A stretch of DNA of 64,000 nucleotides. It comes from Sphingobium fluviale (GTDB lineage: Bacteria > Pseudomonadota > Alphaproteobacteria > Sphingomonadales > Sphingomonadaceae). The position numbers and the translations under genes were made by a program. Under the pieces are notes generated by a model that was given only the letters and a program-made list of their open reading frames with translations, was not told the DNA's origin and did not search any database. Positions 57,827-64,000 of this stretch are shown here, one piece after another. Where the stretch lies: contig NZ_SBKP01000003.1 in NCBI RefSeq assembly GCF_004122115.1, forward strand, positions 268,502-332,501, written 5' to 3'. Numbering within the stretch: the first letter of the stretch is position 1; each line of letters begins with the position of its first letter.

Positions 57827-59994
57827 CTGGCCGTCACCCGCACATCGCGCCCGCCAAGCGGCGCGTAGTCTTTCAAATAGCTCGCGTGCCGCCGTGCGGT
57901 CACGTCGAAGATATTGTTGGCCGATAGCGTGACACTGGTCGCGCGATTATTTGGTACAGGCCGCCAGGTTACCGAGGCATTGACCAGCGTGAACGCGCCC
58001 GTCTCGGTCTCGCGCGCGTTGACCCGCTTCTGCGCGAAACTGTGTTCCGCCTCGGCGCGCACCGTCCACACGTCATTGCCCAGCTCTGCGCCGCCCATCA
58101 CGCGCAGCGGGGGGATGCGCGGGGCAGGGCCAGCGCCCTTTATCGTCGCGCGCACATAATCTGCCGAGGCGTCTAGGTTGAGCGCCGTCTCGCCCCAGCG
58201 CGCCGCCGTCACGCTCGCTTCCGCCTCAAAGCCATAGGTCCGGGCATTGGCCTGGCTGTAAGCGAAGCAGGGAAATTCTATCTCGGACAGGCCAGTCTCG
58301 GCGAGGCAGACACTTTCGTCCACCTCTGCGTCATAGATATAGCCGTCAAACCAGTTGTGATAGGCATTGAGCGCCACAGCATAGCCCGCGCCCGCGCCCT
58401 TGACGCTGCCTTCCACGCCCCAGCTCTTTTCCTTGCCGAAGGCGGGATTGCCCAGCTCAAACGCCTGCGTGCCCGCATGCGGCCCGCGCGCGAACAGCTC
58501 CTCTGCCGCCGGGGCGCGCTCGCTGCGCACGGCGTTCACCCCCAGTCGCCAGCCCGGCGCGGCCTCAAGGCTCGCCCCGGCTGAGAAAGACAGCGCATCA
58601 AAGCTGCGCTGCTGCGCCAGCACGCCAAGGTCCGCATCCTCCGCCGCGCTCACCCGCGCATGTTCAAAGCGCGCGCCACCCTCGATGCGCAGCTTGCCCA
58701 TATCGAGGGATTGCAGAGTGAACAGGCCAAACTGCGTCGTGCTGTTTTTCGGCAGGAATTTCTCTTCGCCCACCACATAGAAATCGCGGGTGAAAATCTG
58801 GACGCCGCTCACGCCATCCCAGCCATCCCGCTTGGTCTGCACCAGCTCCGCGCGCCCTTCCATGCCCTTGGCGAAGAAGCGCGTACCGACAGTCCCGTCT
58901 TCCTCGATCTCGGCATGGGTATAATCCGCATAGCCTGCGCGCAGGCGGATGCGGTCCACAAAGGCGCCATCGGCGTGCAGTTCGGCGCGCAGGTCGGCGC
59001 GCGTTTGGCGTATGGCGAGGGTGATGTTCTCATGGCCGTGGCCATGTTCCTCCTCGCCCTCGCCCTCGCCCTCTTCTTCGCCTTCGTGATGTTCTTCTTC
59101 TTCAACCTCCAGACGAGCGGGCACGCCATATTTGTTGTCGATATGGTTGACCGAAAAGCCGATGTCGCCGCCGGTGCCGATATAGGCGAGGGCACCCGCC
59201 ACTTCCCAGCTTTCCGCCGCGCTGTTGGGGAGCTTGCCCTTGAGCGTGGCCAGCTCGGCAATGTCCGGGTCGCCGCTCGCAAGGGCTTTGGCGCGCAAGG
59301 CGGGAGTGAGGATAAAGCCACCGGTGCGCAGATTGTTGCTCTTGCTCCAGCTGCCGTCAACATGCGCGACAAAGCCGCCGCCCAGCGGTGCTTCGGCCTT
59401 GCCGGAAAGGGTGCGTTCGTCTGCTGCGCTGCCATAAGTGGCGATGCCTTCGACATGCACGGCTTCGTCGGGGATTTTGTGCGGGATACGCGCATCGACC
59501 ACGTTCACCACGCCGCCGATCGCGCTGGAACCATAAAGCAGGGCGGCGGGGCCGCGCACCACCTCGATGCGTTCTGCGGTTAGCGGATTGATCGCGACGG
59601 CATGGTCCACGGAAGTGTTGGAAACGTCGAAGCTGCCGATACCATCGGTCAACACGCGCACGCGCTCGCCCTGAAGGCCGCGCAGCACGGGGCGGGATGC
59701 GTTGGGGCCAAAGCTGGTGGCCGAAACGCCCGGCTGGCGGGACAGCGTCTCGCCGATGGTGCCGCGCAGCTCACGGGCGAGCTGATCGCCAGCAACGACC
59801 GAGACGCCGCCCAGCGCGTCCTCAAGGCTGCGGTTGACGAGGGCGGTGACAATGATGTCAGACGCCGGGCGGTCATGATAAGCGGGGGTGGGTTGCGGGG
59901 CCGGTGCCTGAGCCAGCGCGGCCGCGGGCGCGACGAGGATCGCGGCAGCCGAAGCGAGGAGAACGGGGGAGGGGCGGCGGGCGGCTATGGTCAC
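57814..59994 (-). CDS. ZnuD-like TonB-dependent zinc receptor
   Basis: A 726-aa outer-membrane receptor with signal peptide (ending ALAQA), TonB-box region (ASDIIVTAL), plug with RPVLRGLQGERVRVLTDGIGSFD and IEVVRGPAALLYGSSAIGGVVNV, and a beta barrel ending in GF. A Glu/His-rich loop, EEEEHHEGEEEGEGEGEEEHGHGH (about residues 310-335, cited for composition: 11 or more Glu and 5 His), is typical of ZnuD receptors, which bind zinc at the surface. A TGATAT/ATATCA dyad lies 66 bases upstream, a possible Zur site. Confidence 0.9.
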   Translation of the reverse strand: MTIAARRPSPVLLASAAAILVAPAAALAQAPAPQPTPAYHDRPASDIIVTALVNRSLEDALGGVSVVAGDQLARELRGTIGETLSRQPGVSATSFGPNASRPVLRGLQGERVRVLTDGIGSFDVSNTSVDHAVAINPLTAERIEVVRGPAALLYGSSAIGGVVNVVDARIPHKIPDEAVHVEGIATYGSAADERTLSGKAEAPLGGGFVAHVDGSWSKSNNLRTGGFILTPALRAKALASGDPDIAELATLKGKLPNSAAESWEVAGALAYIGTGGDIGFSVNHIDNKYGVPARLEVEEEEHHEGEEEGEGEGEEEHGHGHENITLAIRQTRADLRAELHADGAFVDRIRLRAGYADYTHAEIEEDGTVGTRFFAKGMEGRAELVQTKRDGWDGVSGVQIFTRDFYVVGEEKFLPKNSTTQFGLFTLQSLDMGKLRIEGGARFEHARVSAAEDADLGVLAQQRSFDALSFSAGASLEAAPGWRLGVNAVRSERAPAAEELFARGPHAGTQAFELGNPAFGKEKSWGVEGSVKGAGAGYAVALNAYHNWFDGYIYDAEVDESVCLAETGLSEIEFPCFAYSQANARTYGFEAEASVTAARWGETALNLDASADYVRATIKGAGPAPRIPPLRVMGGAELGNDVWTVRAEAEHSFAQKRVNARETETGAFTLVNASVTWRPVPNNRATSVTLSANNIFDVTARRHASYLKDYAPLGGRDVRVTARVGF

Positions 59995-60059
59995 GGGGCA
60001 GGCTCCGGCAAAAGGTGGGTGCGGGGTGTGCGTTCACTGCCTGCGGGCTCTACCGTGAA

Positions 60060-60074
60060 TGATATAACATATCA
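60060..60074. promoter_or_regulatory. Candidate Zur operator upstream of ZnuD-like receptor
   Basis: TGATAT-AAC-ATATCA is a perfect inverted repeat of six bases with a three-base centre. It is AT-rich in an otherwise GC-rich stretch, resembles Fur/Zur-family boxes, and lies 66 bases from the start codon of a receptor whose predicted substrate is zinc. Only sequence symmetry and context support it. Confidence 0.5.
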
Positions 60075-60131
60075 ATTGCAAAATGCAGAACCGCTTTCAC
60101 CGTGGAAAAAGCCCTCTACTTCTATGCCGGA

Positions 60132-61265
60132 TCAGCGGAACAGGAACTCCGCCAGCGCCTGCACCGCCGGGTCCTGCGCCAGCGCGGGGCGGATCGCCTG
60201 ACGCACCTGCACCTGCGGCAAACCGGAGGCATAAGCCAGTCGCTCGATCCCCCGCATCTTCCCGAAATCCCGCGCCATCGGCCCGAAGGCCGGGAAGCAC
60301 GCCGTGCCCTCCTTGAGGTGCTTCATGATGGCGTAGAGGTCGTCCGTCTCCAGCTCCGGCGCGGGCAGGGCAAGGCCGCTCTCGCTCAGCGCCTGCTCGG
60401 CCAGCAGGCGGGAGAGGTTCCCCGGCTTCAGCGCCGCATAGGGCAGCGCCGCTATCTCCCGCGCGCCCAGCGCCTCCTCGGCCGCCAGCGGATGATCGGC
60501 GCTGACGAACAGCGAGATCCGCTCGCTCCAGGCATAACGGCTGGGAAAGCTGCGCCCTTCGGCCAGCGCGTAATAATAAGCGATGTCGGCCTTGCGTTCG
60601 TAAAACAGCCGGGTGGCCTGTTCCTCGTCGATGCTCTCCAGCATCAGCGTGATGCCGATATCCGGGCTGGCATCCTCGAACGCCAGCAGCGCCTCCTGAA
60701 AATGACTGAAGATCGCGGGGTGCGAGGCGAGCGTGATCGTCTGCACCGGCGTGCGGGAGGGGGGAAGGCCGGCGGAGCGAAGCGCTTCCGCCTCAGGTTC
60801 CTGTGTCGGCGTCTCAGCGGCCGGGACGTCTGCTGGCAAAGGCGGTATGGCCAGTGGCCTGTGCGGACGGAAATGCTTGGGGCTGACGGGTGCATCCTCG
60901 TCCAGCGGCTCATAAGCGACTGTCTCTATCTCAAGCGCGTGCGGCCTTGGCTCATCAGGATATGGTTTGCCTGACATCGCCGGGCGGTTTTCCTCATCGG
61001 AAACGATCAGCGCTTCGGTCCAGTCACTCGCGCCATCGGGCGGCATTTCGCCCAGCGCGGCGACGATCCTGCGCCCAGCTTCCGTCAGTTCCACACTGCC
61101 ATCCTCAATGCGGAATATCTGCACGCCGACCTTGTCTTCAAAGTCGTTCATCGTCTCTATCACGGTTGCGGGTGAAAGACGCAGCGCTTCCGAGCAGGCT
61201 GCAATATTTCCAGTCGCCACCAGGCGCGCAAACACATCGAACTGCTGTGCTATCTGTCCGCTCAT
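60132..61265 (-). CDS. LysR-family transcriptional regulator with a long inserted linker
   Basis: A 377-aa regulator. The N-terminal winged HTH (FDVFARLVATGNIAACSEALRLSPATVIETMNDFEDKVGVQIFRI, cited in parts: VFARLVATGNI, ALRLSPATV) is LysR-like. A Pro/Glu-rich linker of about 95 residues (roughly 85-180), which normal LysR proteins lack, separates it from a type-2 periplasmic-binding-like effector domain (SHPAIFSHFQEALLAFEDASPDIGITLML onward; EERISLFVSADHP-like). ATG 61265 is preferred because earlier codons look non-coding. Its target is unknown; the adjacent zinc receptor is a possibility. Confidence 0.75.
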   Translation of the reverse strand: MSGQIAQQFDVFARLVATGNIAACSEALRLSPATVIETMNDFEDKVGVQIFRIEDGSVELTEAGRRIVAALGEMPPDGASDWTEALIVSDEENRPAMSGKPYPDEPRPHALEIETVAYEPLDEDAPVSPKHFRPHRPLAIPPLPADVPAAETPTQEPEAEALRSAGLPPSRTPVQTITLASHPAIFSHFQEALLAFEDASPDIGITLMLESIDEEQATRLFYERKADIAYYYALAEGRSFPSRYAWSERISLFVSADHPLAAEEALGAREIAALPYAALKPGNLSRLLAEQALSESGLALPAPELETDDLYAIMKHLKEGTACFPAFGPMARDFGKMRGIERLAYASGLPQVQVRQAIRPALAQDPAVQALAEFLFR

Positions 61266-61416
61266 CAGGCGAGGATAGGCCAAGCGGAGAAGGAGCGTAA
61301 GGGGCAATCGGCAGTGCCGCGTTTCAAAACGCATATTTTGACCGTGGACTGTGTAGAAAGCGGTATGCCGTGTTGACGAATGTGCCTTGGCCGTGGCAAG
61401 GGCTGCCCAGCGATAA

Positions 61417-61490
61417 GCGGGTATAGCATAGTGGTAATGCACTAGCCTTCCAAGCTAGCTAGGCGGGTTCGATTCCCGCTACCCGCTCCA
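61417..61490 (+). tRNA. tRNA-Gly (anticodon TCC)
   Basis: A 74-base cloverleaf including an encoded CCA end. Acceptor stem GCGGGTA pairs with TACCCGC, discriminator T precedes CCA. The anticodon loop CTTCCAA gives anticodon TCC (reads GGA/GGG codons), flanked by the stem ACTAGC/GCTAGC-like bases; the T loop has GGTTCGATTCC. TTGACG about 39 bases upstream is a weak promoter candidate. Its 3' end is a common integration site, and accessory DNA begins just beyond. Confidence 0.95.
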
Positions 61491-61711
61491 ATTTCCTGTC
61501 CATCGCTGTCCGTATCTGTCTGGACAGACTTCCTAAAAATCTAGTCTTCTGCCATTCACGTTCAGTGGCAACCGGACCTTTGTGGGGGGGGCATGATGGG
61601 GACCAAATTGAGCGTGGCCCAATGCGCTGGCTCCCAGGCGGGGCTATGGAGAAAGTAGAAAGGCGCCGGAATATGGCCCTTCCTGCCTCGAAAGCCTAAG
61701 CGCCGGCTTGC
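61491..61711 (+). other. tRNA-flanking stretch, possible integration scar
   Basis: About 220 bases without a convincing gene between the tRNA and a truncated lyase gene. It includes TGTCCATCGCTGTCC, an inverted partial copy GGACAGAC, and a GTGGGGGGG tract of the kind seen just upstream of island integrase genes. No integrase ORF remains. The reading as an old attachment region is an inference. Confidence 0.3.
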
Positions 61712-62389
61712 TCATGCGTGTTCGTTCGCCCGTGCCATCAGGGCGTGGCGTACTCGTCCGCCGGTCTGCGCGCCCGGTATCTCCTCTATCCGCTTGCCGA
61801 TCTCCACCAGAGCCGCGAGGGTGATCCCGGTTTGCGCGGCCATCCCCTCGAACATCCAGACGGCATCTTCGGTGGCGACATTGCCTGTCGCGCCCGGCGC
61901 GAAGGGGCAACCGCCTAGCCCGGCGACGGAGGCGTCGAAGATTCGTACGCCTGTGTCCCATGCGGCAAGCATATTGGCTGTGCCAAGGCCATAGGTGTCA
62001 TGGCCATGAAACGCCCACCGCACCGAGGCAGGGTAGCGGGTCATTGCTTCCGCAAAAAGGGTGCGGACCTGAAGCGGCGTGGCGCGTCCGGTTGTGTCGC
62101 ACAGCGCGACCTCGACTTCAGGGGCCATCGGTATCAATAGATCAAGTAGAGCGAACACCTGCTGGCGATCGACGATGCCATCATAGGAGCAATCGAAAGC
62201 AGTCGCGACATTGAGGCGCATTTTCGTGTCCACCCCTACGAGAGTGAGGACACCGGCATATTCCCCGGCGCTCTCCGTAGGTCTGCGGCGTACATTGCCC
62301 CAGTTATGCCGCTCGCTCACCGACAGCACGAACACGAGATGCCGAGCCTCGGCGCCCAACGCGAGTTCGGCCTGACGCGCGGTCGGCAC
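61712..62389 (-). pseudogene. Truncated hydroxymethylglutaryl-CoA lyase-family gene
   Basis: The 225 residues from GTG 62389 match the C-terminal three quarters of HMG-CoA-lyase/isopropylmalate-synthase-type TIM barrels: FVLSVSERHNWGNVRR, NVATAFDCSYDG, VALCDTTGRATPLQVR, FHGHDTYGLGTANMLAAWDTGV and AGLGGCPFAPGATGNVATEDAVWM (His-His-Cys region). The first about 75 residues, with the initial catalytic Arg-Asp (RDG) segment, are absent: the frame stops within 22 bases upstream of 62389, where the remnant of a TonB receptor begins on the other strand. Enzymatic activity is therefore not expected. Confidence 0.75.
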
Positions 62390-62393
62390 CAGC

Positions 62394-62801
62394 TTCCCGC
62401 GCGCCGAGATCTATATCCCGCGTTTAACCGGAGGCAACCAGCTCACCATTGGCGATGCGTCGGGTGATCCGCTGCCCCGTACCCCGGAGTTCAGCGGTAA
62501 TGTCGGCCTCTCCTATGACCATAAGATGGGTGACGAGAGCCGCCTCTTCGCCAGTACCAATCTCTATGGCACGGATGCCGTCTTCTGGGCGCCGGGCGCG
62601 CGGGTGAAGACTGGCGGCTATGGTGTGCTTAATGCCACGTTGGGCTACGCCTTTCCACGCGATGTCTTTTCGATCGAGGCATTCGGCCGCAACCTCACCG
62701 ACACGCGCTATGCCAATTATGTCGTGCCTTCCGCCAACGCGGATCGCACATCCTATGCCCAGCCGCTAACATATGGCGTGCGTTTCTCAGTCCATTATTG
62801 A
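62394..62801 (+). pseudogene. 3' fragment of a TonB-dependent receptor gene
   Basis: The plus-strand frame from about 62394 reads YIPRLTGGNQLTIGDASG onward through GNVGLSYDHKMGDESRLFASTNLYG (cited in part), FSIEAFGRNLTDTRYANYVV and ends YGVRFSVHY, the barrel-closing strand of a receptor with aromatic final residue. About 135 residues of a protein usually 700 or more long remain; no start, signal peptide or plug is present. It begins at the same place where the lyase gene is cut, so one rearrangement removed both 5' ends. Confidence 0.75.
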
Positions 62802-63397
62802 TGAAGGTCGAGGTGGCAGAAGGGCGGGGAAGGGACGAGCTGGTGCTGCGTTTTGCAGGGCTACCGGGTAGCTTGCGTCGCGCGTCATTCAACAGTGCGC
62901 TGCTGCGCGAGGCGGCGGTGCTGGCTCCTCCCCAAGCGCAGCTCGCCCTCTATGACGATTTGGCCCAACTGCCCCATTATAACAAGGATCTGCGCGAGGA
63001 AGGTGATCCTGCCCCGGTAGCGGATATGCGCGCCTTCTTTGCAGAGGCCGACGCAGCGGTGATCGCCTGCCCGGAGTATAATCGCGGCATGCCGGGAGTG
63101 CTGAAAAACGCGCTCGATTGGCTTTCGCGCCCGCCCGATCCGCCGCTTTATGGCAAATCTGTGCTGCTGATCGGCACGGCGACGGGCGGCATGGGCGGCG
63201 CCCTCGCGCACTATCAGGCGCGGCAGGTGCTGTCCGCCATGGGGGCAATCGTCCTGCCGGGCCGCGAGGTGGTGCTTCCCTTTGCGGCGGATCGCTTTAC
63301 ACCGGAACTCAGATTGCGGCAGGAAAGTGATCGAATCTTATTGCGCGAGGCAATGGAGCGCTTCTGTGCTCTAAAAGTGTTTAGTCTGGGGAATTGA
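62801..63397 (+). CDS. NADPH-dependent FMN reductase
   Basis: A 198-aa flavodoxin-like protein. The FMN phosphate loop appears as LPGSLRRASFNSALLREA, followed by ACPEYNRGMPGVLKNALDWLSRP, the family signature (E-Y-N segment), and TATGGMGGALAHYQARQVL. Members reduce quinones, FMN or metal ions (chromate, iron). ATG 62801 overlaps the stop of the receptor fragment (TGATG), so it was once co-translated with that receptor, which could hint at a reductive iron- or cofactor-related job. The about 20-residue N-terminal extension before the fold is unusual. Confidence 0.82.
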   Translation: MKVEVAEGRGRDELVLRFAGLPGSLRRASFNSALLREAAVLAPPQAQLALYDDLAQLPHYNKDLREEGDPAPVADMRAFFAEADAAVIACPEYNRGMPGVLKNALDWLSRPPDPPLYGKSVLLIGTATGGMGGALAHYQARQVLSAMGAIVLPGREVVLPFAADRFTPELRLRQESDRILLREAMERFCALKVFSLGN

Positions 63398-63566
63398 TGG
63401 TGCATTATTCATGCGGGAAAGGAAGGATGCACTATGGGGCAGGATCTATGCGGGAGGGCTGGGACGACTGAGGCAGTTGCTTGAGCGATACAGCATAGTC
63501 AAGAGAGCCTGAGTTGCCCGGAGGCGATCGACTGGACCAGCAAGCTCGTCTTTGTCGAACTGCACG
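63398..63566 (+). other. Short non-coding scar after FMN reductase
   Basis: About 170 bases with no ORF I trust. It is probably junk between the reductase and the insertion-sequence remnants; the last bases (CTCGTCTTTGTCGAACTGCAC) can be read, out of frame, as part of the IS481 transposase remnant that follows. Confidence 0.3.
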
Positions 63567-63665
63567 CGCAACCTGAAGACGCTGCGCGGCCTCCCGTCAT
63601 ACGAATACATCCGCAAAGGCTCTACAAACCAACCTCAACGCTTCACCCTAAGCCCGAACTATTAA
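63567..63665 (+). mobile_element. IS481-family transposase remnant (C-terminus)
   Basis: Codons from 63567 give RNLKTLRGLPSYEYIRKGS and end SPNY before TAA at 63663. This matches the C-terminal tail of IS481 transposases (R-x-LKTLxGLTPYE...). Only about 32 codons remain in frame and the preceding region appears frameshifted. No terminal repeat was found. Confidence 0.65.
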
Positions 63666-63695
63666 ATGACCGGACTATACAAATAGGTTCAGGGC

Positions 63696-63873
63696 TCATT
63701 GATTGATCCAGAAGATGACGGTTGCGGCGATACAGATGGCTGACATGAAGATGCGCGCGTTTATAGTGTCGGGTATGGATGCGACGCCAGTCATTGAGCC
63801 TGCCTAACATGATCTCGATTTTGTGGCGCTGATGGTAGAGCGTTGGTTCGTGCGGGATCTGCACATAGCGGTT
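63696..63873 (-). mobile_element. IS5-family transposase remnant, frameshifted and interrupted
   Basis: The minus strand reads QIPHEPTLYHQRHKIEIMLGRLNDWRRIHTR, a typical IS5-family C-terminal core (HKIExMLGRLKDWRR). After that the frame changes: the ending IFMSAICIAATVIFWINQ followed by TGA (63698-63696) lies in another frame, so a short indel occurred near 63759-63765. The 5' part is missing because the sequence is replaced at 63874 by the end of an IS256-like element. Confidence 0.75.
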
Positions 63874-64000
63874 GGGACTGTCAGGATTTCCGTGTGTGGG
63901 CGGGTATAATGGGGAAGAAGGAGACCCACTATGTCCCGACGCAAGGAGCCGTTGATTCCGGCTGATTTACTCGACCAACTGCTCGCTGGCGGCGATGCCG
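63874..64000 (+). mobile_element. Left end of an IS256-family insertion sequence
   Basis: From 63874 the sequence GGGACTGTCAGGATTTCCGTG resembles IS256-family terminal repeats, followed by a TATAAT at 63905-63910, GAAGGAG and the transposase ATG at 63931. The element runs off the window, so its other end and target duplication cannot be checked. It sits inside the IS5 remnant, giving a nested insertion. Confidence 0.75.
63931..64000 (+). CDS. IS256-family transposase, N-terminal part (partial)
   Basis: The first 23 residues, MSRRKEPLIPADLLDQLLAG and following, match the N-terminus of IS256/Mutator-type transposases (RRKEP.IP...LDQLLAG). GAAGGAG lies seven bases upstream. The rest is outside the window, so integrity of the DDE site is unknown. 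Confidence 0.8.
   Translation, partial: MSRRKEPLIPADLLDQLLAGGDA

Noticed and set aside
61266..61442. 59-residue N-terminal extension of the LysR-type regulator
   Set aside because: It would run into the tRNA gene and lacks similarity; ATG 61265 begins the winged helix.

Overview
This window is a high-GC chromosomal segment that reads as a sphingomonad-type alphaproteobacterium (order Sphingomonadales; genus not determinable by eye). The reasons are the gene order nuoA-N/birA/coaX/rnj, the order trpE-G-D-C/moaC/moeA/lexA, a GAAC-N7-GAAC (GTTC-type) SOS operator before lexA, a small NDUFS6-like zinc protein, two large TonB-dependent receptors, and dispersed intergenic palindromes of a kind familiar from sphingomonads. 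About 61.5 kb is housekeeping sequence with short intergenic gaps; the last 2.5 kb, beyond a tRNA-Gly, is a scarred accessory zone.

Layout. 1-1.1 kb: end of a probable efp, a small basic ORF, and suhB. 1.2-5.8 kb: sulfate assimilation operon cysD-cysNC-cysQ plus a TauE/SafE exporter. 5.9-22.1 kb: complete 14-subunit complex I operon (nuoA to nuoN), interrupted by a small lipoprotein, an NTF2-like protein, an unrecognised 162-aa gene and three palindromic repeats. 22.1-25.6 kb: birA, coaX, rnj (RNase J) and a DUF1467 membrane protein. 25.6-32.1 kb: a little-characterised block with a two-TM coiled-coil protein (TipN-like in architecture), an Hpt-like protein without its histidine, a cytoplasmic/membrane fusion protein, a helical protein and a kinase-like protein without its phospho-acceptor histidine. 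32.1-37.9 kb: gltA, gltX, comEC, lexA. 37.9-44.2 kb: moeA, moaC, trpC, trpD, trpG, an inserted lipoprotein gene and trpE, all on the minus strand, preceded by a PpiD-type foldase. 46.2-51.4 kb: tpiA, an iron-siderophore TonB receptor with a Fur-like operator, secG, pyrG. 51.5-55.1 kb: hsp20 with a candidate RNA thermometer, a UbiH-type hydroxylase, tldD and the zinc-finger protein. 55.2-61.3 kb: an ABC ATPase, nadB, a ZnuD-like TonB receptor and an unusual LysR-type regulator. 61.4-64.0 kb: tRNA-Gly(TCC), then truncated HMG-CoA lyase and TonB-receptor genes abutting each other, an FMN reductase, and remnants of IS481, IS5 and IS256 elements.

Three things stand out. First, unrelated small, AT-richer genes have been placed between the genes of four core operons (efp/suhB, nuoD/nuoE, nuoH/nuoI, trpE/trpG), generally with the tight stop-start spacing of native operon genes. 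Second, the 25.6-32.1 kb block pairs a phospho-dead Hpt with a phospho-dead kinase beside a polarity-factor-like protein, which suggests an unorthodox regulatory module. Third, the hsp20 leader can fold into three consecutive hairpins, the last of which hides the ribosome-binding site behind a UCGCU motif as in ROSE thermometers, with a heat-shock-like promoter at the expected distance. No CRISPR array, rRNA or prophage was seen.
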